A DNA stretch of 64,000 bases from Streptomyces sp. 1331.2. Its GTDB lineage: Bacteria > Actinomycetota > Actinomycetes > Streptomycetales > Streptomycetaceae. Position 1 is the stretch's first letter. The number at the start of each line of letters is the position of its first letter. The translations under genes and the position numbers were made by a program. The stretch is taken from positions 3,227,001 through 3,291,000 of the forward strand of contig NZ_OBMJ01000001.1 of NCBI RefSeq assembly GCF_900199205.1, written 5' to 3'. The notes below the pieces were generated by a model that was not told the origin of the DNA, searched no databases, and was given only the letters and a program-made list of their open reading frames with translations. Shown piece after piece: positions 28,136-36,687 of this stretch.

Positions 28136-28324
28136 CCCAATCACCGATCCGCGAGCCGCCGCGGAGCCCGCACCCGGCCCACCAGGCGGCCCGCCGACCA
28201 CCCCGCCACACGGCCCCCGCCGGGGAACGCCGACGGGCCCGCACGACGCGTGTCGTACGGGCCCGCCGAGAAGCGAGAGGTCACCAGCCGTAGGGCCGCG
28301 CCGAGCTCCTGGGGTCGGAAGGCG

Positions 28325-28528
28325 TCAGCCCGCGGCGCGGACCATGTCCGCCTGCGGGCCCTTCTGTCCCTGGGAGATCTCGAACTCGACCCGCTGGCCC
28401 TCCTCGAGGGTGCGGTAGCCGTCCATCTGGATCGCGCTGTAGTGGACGAAGACGTCCGCACCACCGTCGACCGCGATGAAGCCGTAGCCCTTCTCCGCGT
28501 TGAACCACTTGACGGTGCCCTGAGCCAT
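28325..28528 (-). CDS. CspA-type cold-shock protein
   Basis: This 67-residue protein is a complete CspA-size cold-shock domain ([30 protein letters not shown]). Both RNP-like motifs, KGYGFI and VFVHY, are present. It probably acts as an RNA chaperone. The cluster with groEL is conserved in Streptomyces. Its mRNA has a long predicted leader (about 168 bases), which is typical of cold-shock mRNAs. A pyrimidine-rich CCCCTA precedes the start. Confidence 0.93.
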   Translation of the reverse strand: MAQGTVKWFNAEKGYGFIAVDGGADVFVHYSAIQMDGYRTLEEGQRVEFEISQGQKGPQADMVRAAG

Positions 28529-29000
28529 TCCGAACTCCCCTAGTGCTGTGCTGGCCCTTCACGCGCCCGCAGGTCACGGGCCCGGGTTGGTTGTGTAGGC
28601 CGGCCCGGGGAACCCCCCTGAGCGCAGCCGTGCACGCCGCAATCCCCCGCACGGGATGCCGAACGGCTTCCGGTGGGCGGCTGATTGCGTCGACCGCCGC
28701 TGAATGTATCCGGACCGAAGCCCTCTGCAACAGGGTCAGCCGCCGGGAATTCCGCTGCACTGTCAAGGGACAGGACAGGGTGAACCGGGAAAATCTCCGC
28801 ATTTCACGCCGGACATAGCGGACGAATTACTCAAATGCCCGCGCGAATTCTGACATCGGCCTGACATGTTTCCCGCGCCGGTCTCACCGGCCGGACGCCC
28901 TCCGGTGGAACACCGCGGAAGGCCGAAAGGGAGGCCCTGTTCCCAGCCGAGCCACACTCTACTCCGACTCGACCGGGAAATATTCCCGCCGAAATTCACG
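28529..29000. other. gene-free cold-shock leader and promoter region
   Basis: No coding frame is convincing here. On the minus strand a -35 TTGCAG (28730-28725) and -10 TACATT (28708-28703), 16 bases apart, predict a start near 28696 and a leader of about 168 bases for the cold-shock gene. The part beyond 28770 shows nothing further that I can name. Confidence 0.5.
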
Positions 29001-29049
29001 CGGCCGCCCGCCCGTACGGAGAGCGGAATTCCGTACGGGCGGGCGGCCG
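29001..29049 (-). terminator. 20-bp perfect hairpin
   Basis: CGGCCGCCCGCCCGTACGGA (29001-29020) pairs with the right arm starting TCCGTACGGG (29030-29049) around a 9-base loop, 20 bases past the sulfur-carrier stop. Confidence 0.9.
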
Positions 29050-29068
29050 GAAACGGGGCCGCGGCGGG

Positions 29069-29347
29069 TCAGCAGCCGCCGGCCACCGCCGGGATGATCG
29101 AGACGCCGGCGCCGTCCTTGATCTCGGTCGCCAGGCCCTCGGCGAAGCGCACGTCGTCGTCGTTCACGTAGACGTTCACGAAGCGGCGCAGCTTGCCGGT
29201 GTCGTCCAGGATGCGGGCGGAGATGCCCGCGTGGTTCTTCTCCAGGTCGGCGATGACCTCGGCCAGGGTGGCGCCCTCGGCGGTGACCTCGGCGGCGCCG
29301 TCGGTGTAGGTGCGCAGGATGGTGGGGATGCGGACGGTGGCGCTCAT
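29069..29347 (-). CDS. MoaD/ThiS-family sulfur carrier protein with C-terminal GGC
   Basis: This is a 92-residue beta-grasp protein (ATVRIPTILRTYTDGAAEVTAEGATLAEVIADLEKNHAGI...FVNVYVNDDDVRFAEGLATEIKDG) that ends VAGGC. Sulfur carriers such as CysO, MoaD and ThiS normally end in free GG, which is adenylated and thiocarboxylated. A residue after GG implies trimming by a Mec-type JAMM protease, as described for some carriers. It lies downstream of thrC with a 59-base gap and is probably cotranscribed. Confidence 0.88.
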   Translation of the reverse strand: MSATVRIPTILRTYTDGAAEVTAEGATLAEVIADLEKNHAGISARILDDTGKLRRFVNVYVNDDDVRFAEGLATEIKDGAGVSIIPAVAGGC

Positions 29348-29406
29348 GGCTCTCCTTGCGGGGTGGGGCCTTGCGGGGGGGGCGGGGCCTTGCGGGGTGG
29401 AGGTGG

Positions 29407-30687
29407 TCAGGCGGACGCGAGGCCGGCGGCGCGGAAGGACTCCAGCGTCGGGCGGATGACGGCGGTCATGCCCGCGTCGGAGACGGCGTCCAGGGTCTTC
29501 AGGCCGTCGCCGGTGTTGATCGCGACGGTCTCCTTGGCCGGGTCCAGCTGCCCGGTCTCGACCAGCTTCTTCAGCACGCCGACGGTCACCCCGCCCGCGG
29601 TCTCGGCGAAGATGCCCTCGGTCCGCGCCAGCAGCCGGATCGCCGCCACGACCTCGGCGTCCGTCACATCCTCCACCGCACCACCGGTCCGCCGCGCGAT
29701 GTCCAGCACGTACGGCCCGTCGGCCGGGTTGCCGATCGCCAGCGACTTGGCGATGGTGTTCGGCTTGACCGGCCTGATCACGTCCCGCCCGGCCTTGAAG
29801 GCGGCCGACACCGGCGAGCACCCCTCGGCCTGGGCGCCGAAGATCCGGTACGGCCGGTCCTCGACCAGGCCGAGCTTGATCAGCTCCTGCAGCCCCTTGT
29901 CGATCTTCGTCAGCTGCGAGCCCGAGGCGATCGGGATCACGATCTGCTCCGGCAGCCGCCAGCCGAGCTGCTCGCAGATCTCGTACGCCAGCGTCTTGGA
30001 GCCCTCGCCGTAGTAGGGGCGCAGGTTGACGTTGACGAAGCCCCAGCCCTCACCGGCCGCGTCGCCGATCAGCTCCGAGCAGAAGCGGTTCACGTCGTCG
30101 TAGTTGCCCTCGATGCCGACCAGCTCGCCGCCGTACACCCCGGCCATGACGACCTTGCCCTGCTCCAGGTCGTGCGGGATGAACACGCAGGAGCGGAACC
30201 CGGCGCGAGCGGCCGCCGCACCCACCGCACCGGCCAGGTTGCCGGTCGAGGAGCAGGACAGCGTGGTGTACCCGAACGCCCGGGCCGCCTCGATCGCGCA
30301 GGCCACCACCCGGTCCTTGAAGGAGTGCGTCGGGTTCCCGGAGTCGTCCTTGATGTGCAGCTGGGCGGTGAAGCCGAGCTCCCGGCCCAGGTTGTCCGCC
30401 TTCACCAGCGGGGTCCACCCCGGGTTCAGGTTGGGCTTGGACGCCACGTCGGCCGGCACCGGCAGCAGCGGGGCGTAACGCCAGACGGACGCCGGACCGG
30501 CCTCGATCCGCTTGCGCAGCTCCTCGGCGTCCTCGCCGCCGAACTCGTAGGCGATCTCCAGCGGGCCGAAGCACTCCAGGCACGCGAAGCTGGGGCCGAG
30601 GGGGAAACGCGTTCCGCACTCCCGACAGGACAGCGCGGTGGCCGGGCCCAGGTCGACGGAAACAGGTGCGGCAAGGTCGATAGCCAT
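29407..30687 (-). CDS. thrC: threonine synthase
   Basis: This 426-residue PLP enzyme converts O-phosphohomoserine to threonine. The N-terminal four-cysteine knuckle (CREC at 21-24, CLEC at 36-39) is followed by PLP-lysine motif THSFKDRV (Lys124), CSSTGNLAGAVGAAAARAG and IPIASGSQLTK. An SAM-I riboswitch precedes it, so expression should respond to S-adenosylmethionine. The ATG at 30687 is preferred; an in-frame ATG at 30711 lies in the riboswitch P1 helix. It probably shares an operon with the sulfur carrier gene. Confidence 0.96.
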   Translation of the reverse strand: MAIDLAAPVSVDLGPATALSCRECGTRFPLGPSFACLECFGPLEIAYEFGGEDAEELRKRIEAGPASVWRYAPLLPVPADVASKPNLNPGWTPLVKADNLGRELGFTAQLHIKDDSGNPTHSFKDRVVACAIEAARAFGYTTLSCSSTGNLAGAVGAAAARAGFRSCVFIPHDLEQGKVVMAGVYGGELVGIEGNYDDVNRFCSELIGDAAGEGWGFVNVNLRPYYGEGSKTLAYEICEQLGWRLPEQIVIPIASGSQLTKIDKGLQELIKLGLVEDRPYRIFGAQAEGCSPVSAAFKAGRDVIRPVKPNTIAKSLAIGNPADGPYVLDIARRTGGAVEDVTDAEVVAAIRLLARTEGIFAETAGGVTVGVLKKLVETGQLDPAKETVAINTGDGLKTLDAVSDAGMTAVIRPTLESFRAAGLASA

Positions 30688-30706
30688 GATGGCGGAGGCC
30701 TCTCTC

Positions 30707-30838
30707 CTCATCTTCCCCGCGGCGCGGTCGCGCCACAGGCCGGAATTGGCACCTGTCCCGCCGGGGCCTGTCGACGACAGCCGAGCGAGAAGGTTGCCGG
30801 GACGTCAACGGGCCGTTCCCTCAGTCCCTCTGGATGAG
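30707..30838 (-). promoter_or_regulatory. SAM-I (S-box) riboswitch upstream of thrC
   Basis: Read on the minus strand, the RNA starts CTCATCCAGAGGGACTGAGG and holds the invariant CCCGGCAACC and GGTGCCAATTCC, ending GGGGAAGATGAG. The P1 helix CTCATC (30838-30833) pairs with GATGAG (30712-30707). This matches the SAM-I consensus throughout. The ribosome site AGGAGAGAGG directly follows and overlaps the 3' side of P1, pointing to translational control or coupled control. Confidence 0.93.
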
Positions 30839-30988
30839 CTTGTGAAATTGTGTTGCTGCTCAACGGCGACCCCGGCGTGCGAAGGTCCGACCGCTGTACG
30901 AAGACTGTATCCGAAGGCGTCAACCCTGAACGGGACCGTCCGCCACGCGAGATGGCCCGTCCCACCCGACCCCGCCGAGGAGACTTCC
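30839..30988. other. divergent promoter region between thrC and gpgS
   Basis: The part of the thrC-gpgS spacer not occupied by the riboswitch. TGTATCC (about 30904-30910) could be a -10 for gpgS; no -35 is clear. No other feature is seen. Confidence 0.35.
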
Positions 30989-31993
30989 GTGCCCGCCGAA
31001 CCGACTCCCGAGCTCCTCCCGCAGGCGGCGTCCTGGCTGCGCCGCCGCTCCTGGAGCGCGGCCGACCGGCCGGTCGACGCCCTCCTCGCGGCCAAGGAAC
31101 GCACCGGCCGCACCGTCAGCGTGGTGCTCCCCGCCCTGGACGAGGAGGCCACCGTCGGCGACATCGTCCGCACCGTCCGCCGGGAGCTGATGGAACGCCT
31201 CCCGTTGGTCGACGAGCTCGTCGTGGTCGACTCCGGCTCCACCGACGCCACCGCCGCCGTCGCCGCCGAGGCCGGCGCCCGGGTGGAACACCGGGACGCC
31301 ATCCTGCCCCGGCTGCCCGCCGCCCCCGGCAAGGGCGAGGTGCTCTGGCGCTCGCTGCTGGTCACCCACGGCGACATCGTCTGCTTCGTCGACGCCGACC
31401 TGCGCGAGTTCGACCCGGCCTTCGTCTCCGGCATCGTCGGCCCGCTGCTGACCGACGAGTCCATCCAGCTGGTCAAGGCCATGTACGACCGCCCGCTGGA
31501 GACCGAGAGCGGCGCCGTCGTCCCGGCCGGCGGCGGCCGCGTCACCGAACTCGTCGCCCGTCCCCTGCTCAACCTCCACTGGCCGGAACTCGCCGGTTTC
31601 GTCCAGCCCCTCGGCGGCGAGTACGCGGCCCGCCGCTCACTGCTCGAACGACTGCCCTTCCCCACCGGCTACGGCGTCGAACTCGGCCTGCTGGTCGATG
31701 CGTTGGAACTGGCCGGGCTGGACGCCCTGGCCCAGGTGGACGTCGGGGTCCGGCACCACCGCCACCAGGACGGTCAGGCCCTCGGCCGGATGGCCGCCAC
31801 CATCTACCGCACCGCCCTCGAACGCCTGGCCCGCACCCACCGCCTGAAAGCCTCCGCCGACCTGGTCCACCCCTACCTCACCCAGTTCGCCCGCGACCCG
31901 GACACCCGCGCCTTCACCGCCCACACCCACCCGGTGACGGCCCTGGAACGCCCCCCGATGCACACCCTCCCCGAGTACGCGACCCGGCACTGA
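30989..31993 (+). CDS. gpgS: glucosyl-3-phosphoglycerate synthase
   Basis: This 334-residue GT81/GT2-type glycosyltransferase has VVLPALDEEATVGDIV, VDSGSTDAT, the DxD motif VDADL, and GGEYAARRSLLERLPFPTGYGVELGLLVDALELAGL followed by VRHHRHQDGQALGRM. GpgS makes glucosyl-3-phosphoglycerate, a precursor of glucosylglycerate and methylglucose lipopolysaccharide. The GTG start follows CGAGGAGAC. The next genes make trehalose, a second glucose-based solute. Confidence 0.88.
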   Translation: MPAEPTPELLPQAASWLRRRSWSAADRPVDALLAAKERTGRTVSVVLPALDEEATVGDIVRTVRRELMERLPLVDELVVVDSGSTDATAAVAAEAGARVEHRDAILPRLPAAPGKGEVLWRSLLVTHGDIVCFVDADLREFDPAFVSGIVGPLLTDESIQLVKAMYDRPLETESGAVVPAGGGRVTELVARPLLNLHWPELAGFVQPLGGEYAARRSLLERLPFPTGYGVELGLLVDALELAGLDALAQVDVGVRHHRHQDGQALGRMAATIYRTALERLARTHRLKASADLVHPYLTQFARDPDTRAFTAHTHPVTALERPPMHTLPEYATRH

Positions 31994-32031
31994 AGGGTTT
32001 GCCGTCCCGACCCCCCGGCAACATCCCCATC

Positions 32032-33516
32032 ATGGGCGATCTCACGACCGAACGTTCGAGTGCGACCGGCACCGCCCCCATCCTGGTGGCCTCCAACCGG
32101 GGACCGGTGTCGTTCAGCACCGCCGCCGAGGGCACGCTGACCCTCCGGCGCGGCGGCGGAGGCCTGGTCTCCGGCCTCTCCGCGATCGACGACCCGAACG
32201 CCGTCTGGGTCTGCGCGGGCCTGAACGACGCGGACCGCAGAGCCGCCCGAGAGGCCCCCGACGGCCGCCTCGACCTGGCCGGCCACGACGTCGGCGGACA
32301 GGCCGTCCGGATGCTGGACATCGACCCCGAGACCTTCGCCCGCGCCTACAACGGCGTCGCCAACTCCACCCTCTGGTTCGTCCACCACCTGCTCTACGCG
32401 ACCCCCACCGCACCGTCCTTCGACGCCGGCTTCCGCACCGAATGGGCCGCCTACCAGGCCTACAACGCCGCCTTCGCGAACGCCCTGGCCGCCGAAGCCG
32501 CCCCGAACGCCGCCGTCCTGGTCCAGGACTACCACCTCTCCCTCGCCCCTGCCCTGCTCCGCGAAGCCCGCCCCGACCTGCGGATCGGCCACTTCTCCCA
32601 CACCCCCTGGGCCCCGCCCGAGTACTACCGGCTGCTGCCCGACGACGTCGCCGCATCCGTGCTCACCGGCATCCTCGGCGCCGACCGGGCCGGCTTCCTC
32701 ACCGAGCGCTGGGCGCGCGCCTTCGCCGCCTGCTGCGCGGACCTCCTCGGCGCCGCCGTCGACCACGACGCACTCACCGTCACCCACGAAGGCCGCACCA
32801 CCCACCTCGGCGTGCACGCCCTCGGCGCCGACGCCGACTTCCTGCGCGAGCGCTCCCACCGCCCCGACGTGGACGAACGCCTCGCCGCCCTCCGGGCAGC
32901 CGTCGGCGACCGCCGCACCATCGTCCGGGTCGACCGCACCGAGCTGAGCAAGAACATCGTCCGCGGCCTCCAGGCCTACCGGCACCTGCTCCGCACCCGC
33001 CCCGAGTGGCACGACCGGGTGGTCCACATCGCCTTCGCCTACCCGTCCCGCACCGACCTGGCCGAGTACCGCGACTACACGGCCGCGGTCGAACACCTCG
33101 CCGCCGACATCAACGCCGAGTTCGCCACCCCCACCTGGCAGCCGCTGATCCTGCACGTCAACGACGACTTCCCGCGCTCCCTCGCCGCCTACCGCCTCGC
33201 CGACGTGGCCCTGGTCAACCCCATCCGGGACGGCATGAACCTGGTGGCCAAGGAAGTCCCCGTGGTCTCCGACCGCGGCTGCGCCCTGGTCCTCTCCCGG
33301 GAGGCCGGCGCCCACGCCGAGCTCGCCGGCGACGCCCTGACGGTCAACCCGTACGACGTCATCGCCACCGCCGACGCCCTCCACACCGCCCTCACCATGC
33401 CCGAGGCCGAGCGCACCGACCGCACCAAGCGCCTCGCCGCGGCGGCCACCGCCCTCCCCCCGCAGCAGTGGTTCCTCGACCAGCTCAACGCGCTGGCCCA
33501 GCTCAACGTGGAGTGA
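32032..33516 (+). CDS. otsA: trehalose-6-phosphate synthase
   Basis: This is a 494-residue GT20 enzyme. LVASNRGPVSFS begins the nucleotide-sugar fold, followed by VQDYHLSLAPALLRE, GHFSHTPWAPPEYYRLLPD, and the donor-site RTELSKNI and NPIRDGMNLVAKEVP motifs. It transfers glucose from UDP- or GDP-glucose to glucose-6-phosphate. It ends overlapping the convergent otsB by 14 bases. Third-position C is dominant. Confidence 0.94.
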   Translation: MGDLTTERSSATGTAPILVASNRGPVSFSTAAEGTLTLRRGGGGLVSGLSAIDDPNAVWVCAGLNDADRRAAREAPDGRLDLAGHDVGGQAVRMLDIDPETFARAYNGVANSTLWFVHHLLYATPTAPSFDAGFRTEWAAYQAYNAAFANALAAEAAPNAAVLVQDYHLSLAPALLREARPDLRIGHFSHTPWAPPEYYRLLPDDVAASVLTGILGADRAGFLTERWARAFAACCADLLGAAVDHDALTVTHEGRTTHLGVHALGADADFLRERSHRPDVDERLAALRAAVGDRRTIVRVDRTELSKNIVRGLQAYRHLLRTRPEWHDRVVHIAFAYPSRTDLAEYRDYTAAVEHLAADINAEFATPTWQPLILHVNDDFPRSLAAYRLADVALVNPIRDGMNLVAKEVPVVSDRGCALVLSREAGAHAELAGDALTVNPYDVIATADALHTALTMPEAERTDRTKRLAAAATALPPQQWFLDQLNALAQLNVE

Positions 33517-34354
33517 GTGCCTCCCCCAGCGCCCCCAACAGCTCCACCACCCCGGCCGGCCCCGCGACCACCAGGTCCGCGCGGTCGGCCAACTCCTTCA
33601 CCGGCGCGTCCCCCACCGCCCCGCTGCACACCAACAACCCCGCCACGCCCTCGCCCCGCAGCTCCTCCACCGCCGCGAACGCCGCCACGTCCCCCAGGTC
33701 GTCCCCCGCATAGAGCACCGACCGCGCCCCCCGCTCCCGCAGGAACCCGGTCAGCGCCGCCCCCTTGTCCACCCCCGGCGGCCGCAACTCCAGCACCAAC
33801 CGCCCGGGCTCCACCACCAGCTCGTACCCGGCCGCCAACTCCGCCACCGGCGCCCGCAACAGCTCCAGGGCCTCCTCCGGCGCCGCCGTCCGCCGCGTGT
33901 GCACCGCCACCGAGCGCCCCTTGTCCTCCACCCACACCCCCTCCGGCGCCCCCACCCGCGCCAACACCTCCGGCAGCGCCTCCCGCACCCCCGCCACCCC
34001 CGGGTGCACCTCCGGCGCCGTCACCTCCCCGTCCTCCCACCGCTCGGCCCCGTAGTGCCCCAGCACCACGACCCCCGGCACCCCCGCCAGCCCCCCGTAC
34101 TCCACCGCCACCGCCGCAGGCCGCCCGGTCACCACGACCACAGCCCCCACCACCGGCGCCAGCACCCGCAACGCCCCCACCACCCCCGGATGCGCCCTGG
34201 CCCGAGCCGGATCCGCCACGATCGGCGCCAACGTCCCGTCGAAGTCCAAGGCGATCACCGCCCCCCGGGGCGCCCCCAGAATCGCCCGCACCCCCTCCCG
34301 CCCGGCAACGGTCGTCGGCACCCACATCTCTTCGAATCCCATACCCGACCCCAT
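33503..34354 (-). CDS. otsB: trehalose-6-phosphate phosphatase
   Basis: This is a 283-residue HAD enzyme with motif I ALDFDGTLAPIV, motif II VVTGRPAAV and motif IV LYAGDDLGDVAAF. It dephosphorylates trehalose-6-phosphate from OtsA. The start at 34354 (MGSGMGFEEM) or 34342 (MGFEEM) cannot be separated by sequence. The gene is convergent with otsA rather than in operon. Third-position G is strikingly frequent on its own strand, opposite to its neighbours. Confidence 0.92.
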   Translation of the reverse strand: MGSGMGFEEMWVPTTVAGREGVRAILGAPRGAVIALDFDGTLAPIVADPARARAHPGVVGALRVLAPVVGAVVVVTGRPAAVAVEYGGLAGVPGVVVLGHYGAERWEDGEVTAPEVHPGVAGVREALPEVLARVGAPEGVWVEDKGRSVAVHTRRTAAPEEALELLRAPVAELAAGYELVVEPGRLVLELRPPGVDKGAALTGFLRERGARSVLYAGDDLGDVAAFAAVEELRGEGVAGLLVCSGAVGDAPVKELADRADLVVAGPAGVVELLGALGEALTPR

Positions 34355-34383
34355 ACCCCCGGCCCCACCCGGGAACGCCCGGC

Positions 34384-34647
34384 TCAGCGAGCCTCCCGCC
34401 GAGCCTCCCGCACCCGCCGCAACCGGTTCACCAGCACCGGCGCGTGTGCCAACGCCTCCTCCCGGTCCAACAAGGCGTTCAGCAGCTGGTAGTACCGCGT
34501 CGAGGAGAGCCCCAGCTCCTCCCGGATCGCCCGCTCCTTGGCCCCCGCCGTACGCCACTGCCGCCCCTCCAACGCCAGCACCGCCCGGTCCCGCTCACTC
34601 AGCTCGCCCACCGAAGACACCCTCCGCCCGCCACTACGGAGTGTCAT
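34384..34647 (-). CDS. DUF3263-family protein
   Basis: This 87-residue helical protein reads LSERDRAVLALEGRQWRTAGAKERAIREELGLSSTRYYQLLNALLDREEALAHAPVLVNRLRRVREARR. The helix-turn-helix-like AIREELGLSSTRYYQLLNALL suggests nucleic acid binding. The family is DUF3263, function unknown. A GTG 33 bases downstream is an alternative start. It is upstream of otsB on the same strand. Confidence 0.8.
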   Translation of the reverse strand: MTLRSGGRRVSSVGELSERDRAVLALEGRQWRTAGAKERAIREELGLSSTRYYQLLNALLDREEALAHAPVLVNRLRRVREARREAR

Positions 34648-34714
34648 TCTCCCGCGCAACCCCGACACACACTGCTCGTCCCACCCCCGCCGCGCCCCCG
34701 CTAACGTCACCCCC

Positions 34715-35077
34715 ATGACCGCGCGCACGCCCGAGCCCAGCTTCGCCCTGCACATCCCCGACGCCGAGCTCGAACCCGACCCGCTCGACCCGTCCCAGAT
34801 CCGCTCCGGCACCCCCGAGGTCACCGGCAAGGTCCTCTCCGAGAGCCCAGACGGCCGCCACCTGCGCGGCATCTGGCAGATCACCCCGGGCGTGGTCACC
34901 GACGTGGAGGCCGACGAGATGTTCGTGGTCCTCAGCGGCCGGGCCACCATCGAGATCGAGGACGGCCCGACCCTGGAGGTCGGCCCCGGCGACTGCGCAG
35001 TCCTGCGCGAGGGCGACCGCACCACCTGGACGGTCCACGAAACCCTCCGCAAGGCCTACGCGATCACCCTCCCCTGA
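34715..35077 (+). CDS. small cupin-domain protein
   Basis: This 120-residue single-domain cupin (GKVLSESPDGRHLRGIWQITPGVVTDVEADEMFVVLSGRATIEIEDGPTLEVGPGDCAVLREGDRTTWTVHETLRKAYAI) lacks the usual first-motif histidine pair; EADEMFVVLSGRATIE and PGDCAVL are the two cupin cores. It may bind a small ligand or sugar. It ends 28 bases before the convergent lipoprotein gene. Confidence 0.75.
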   Translation: MTARTPEPSFALHIPDAELEPDPLDPSQIRSGTPEVTGKVLSESPDGRHLRGIWQITPGVVTDVEADEMFVVLSGRATIEIEDGPTLEVGPGDCAVLREGDRTTWTVHETLRKAYAITLP

Positions 35078-35105
35078 GCCCGCGAAGAACCCGCGCGGCG
35101 CAGCC

Positions 35106-36386
35106 CTACTTACGGACCTGCGCCGCGTCCTTCACCGCACCGTCCTGCAACCCCCCGAGCACCTGCTTGGGATCCCCCGTCACCGCCTGCCCGATCCCCG
35201 CCTTGATCCGGCTGCTGACCTGCCCCCACGCCGGGTCCCCGAACGGGTAGAAGCTCGCGTTGGTCAGCCCGACCGCGAACTGCTTGAGGTCCGCGTGCTT
35301 CGGGTCCGTCGACATCTGGTCGAACGCGTCCTGGGTGACGGGCAGCAGGTTGTACTGCTCGTCGAACTTCAGCTGGTTGTCCTTGCCGTAGACGAACGCC
35401 AGGAACCTCTTGATCTCGTTCTTGTGCCCGTTCGCCTTGAACGCCATCATCCAGTCCGCGACCCCGAGGCTCCCGGTCCGCCCGACCCCGTCCTTCTTCG
35501 GGATCGGCGCCGTCCCGAAGTCGACGTTCCCCGCGGCAGCCATCCGCAGCAGTGTCGGGTGCCCGTTCAGCATCGCGACCTTCCCGGCCGCGAAGTCCTG
35601 GAACACCGGCGTGCGGTTCATCTTTCCGGGGTCCGGGTACGTCAGCCCGGTGCTCACCAGGTTGGCCTTGAGCCAGCCGAACGTGGCCTGGTTCTGGGCG
35701 CTGTCGATGGTGTAGTTGCCCACGTCGTCGGAGATGCTCCCGCCGCCGCTCAGCGTCCACAGCATGGATTCCGCCGGCGCCTCCTCCGGCCCCAGCGGGA
35801 GCCCGTACGGGGTCACTCCCGGCACCTTGGCCTTGATCTTCTCGGCGTCCTGCCGCAGCTCGCTCCAGGTGGCCGGCGGCTGGGCGATCCCCGCCTGCCG
35901 GAACATCGCCTTGTTGTAGAAGAGCACCCGCGACGAGGAGACGAACGGGATGCCGTACTGCTTCCCGAGCACCTGCCCGGCGTGTGCGAAGGTGTCCAGG
36001 AATTCGGCCTGGGTGTCCACCGAGAGGACGTCCGACGCGGGGTAGAGCCGGTCCGCGGCGACCTGGTCGGCGAAGCCGCCGGTCTGCAGCAGGTCGGGCG
36101 ACTTCCCGGCCGCGATCATGTCCTCGACCTTCTTGCCGATCTCGGTCCAGCTGTCCACCTCGACGCTGACCTTGATCCCCGGGTTGGCGGCCTCGAAGGC
36201 CTTGGCGATGCCGTCCCAGTAGTGCCGGGAGTTGGTCTCCGGGCTCTCGCCGTAGTCCGCGGCGACCAGTCTCAGGGTGACGGTCCCGTCGCCCTGCCCG
36301 CTGCACGCGCCGACCGCGGTGAGTGCCAGTGCTCCGGCCAGCACACTGCCGAGCACACGGGTGGGAACGTGGACGCGCCTGTTCAA
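35106..36386 (-). CDS. sugar ABC transporter substrate-binding lipoprotein
   Basis: This 426-residue family 1 solute-binding lipoprotein has signal plus lipobox LTAVGAC, then LRLVAADYGESPETN, FEAANPGIKVSVEVDSW and PVTQDAFDQM. No permease or ATPase gene lies beside it. The TTG at 36386 is the best start because it precedes the basic signal start (NRRVHVPTRVLGSVLAGALAL) and no ATG or GTG is nearer; a GTG 30 bases downstream is also possible. A DasR-like site at 36473-36488 suggests it serves GlcNAc or chitosugar uptake with shared transport subunits. Confidence 0.85.
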   Translation of the reverse strand: MNRRVHVPTRVLGSVLAGALALTAVGACSGQGDGTVTLRLVAADYGESPETNSRHYWDGIAKAFEAANPGIKVSVEVDSWTEIGKKVEDMIAAGKSPDLLQTGGFADQVAADRLYPASDVLSVDTQAEFLDTFAHAGQVLGKQYGIPFVSSSRVLFYNKAMFRQAGIAQPPATWSELRQDAEKIKAKVPGVTPYGLPLGPEEAPAESMLWTLSGGGSISDDVGNYTIDSAQNQATFGWLKANLVSTGLTYPDPGKMNRTPVFQDFAAGKVAMLNGHPTLLRMAAAGNVDFGTAPIPKKDGVGRTGSLGVADWMMAFKANGHKNEIKRFLAFVYGKDNQLKFDEQYNLLPVTQDAFDQMSTDPKHADLKQFAVGLTNASFYPFGDPAWGQVSSRIKAGIGQAVTGDPKQVLGGLQDGAVKDAAQVRK

Positions 36387-36687
36387 CGCGGGTACCGCCT
36401 TAGGGGAAGAACTACCGCCGGAACGAGGGATACCGGCAGGGGAGAGGCGCCACACTGTCAAAAACGCCGACCACTGGTCCACACCACTGGCCCACCCCGC
36501 CCCAGTAGTTATCGAAGTGCCCGAGGTCGTTGCACGATGCGCAACACCGGCATCCGCATCCGCCCGGGGACCCATCCACCCCGAAGCCCCCCGTCCGCAC
36601 GGCTGCGACACAGCTCACCCCACGTGGACCAGACCAATCCGACAACTGGACTAGACCTCTTCCACCACCCAAGGGAAACTGTCCTCC
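36387..36687. promoter_or_regulatory. divergent nagK/lipoprotein promoter region with DasR-like sites
   Basis: Three dre-like sites were read: ACTGGTCCACACCACT (36473-36488, 13 of 16), CGTGGACCAGACCAAT (36623-36638, 11 of 16) and ACTGGACTAGACCTCT (36645-36660, 13 of 16), against ACTGGTCTAGACCAGT. The last lies 28 bases before the nagK start. DasR control of both directions is inferred. Confidence 0.75.

Noticed and set aside
34640..34720. Longer start for the cupin gene at 34538
   Set aside because: The extra 59 residues overlap the divergent DUF3263 gene and are low-complexity. The ATG at 34715 gives the complete cupin.
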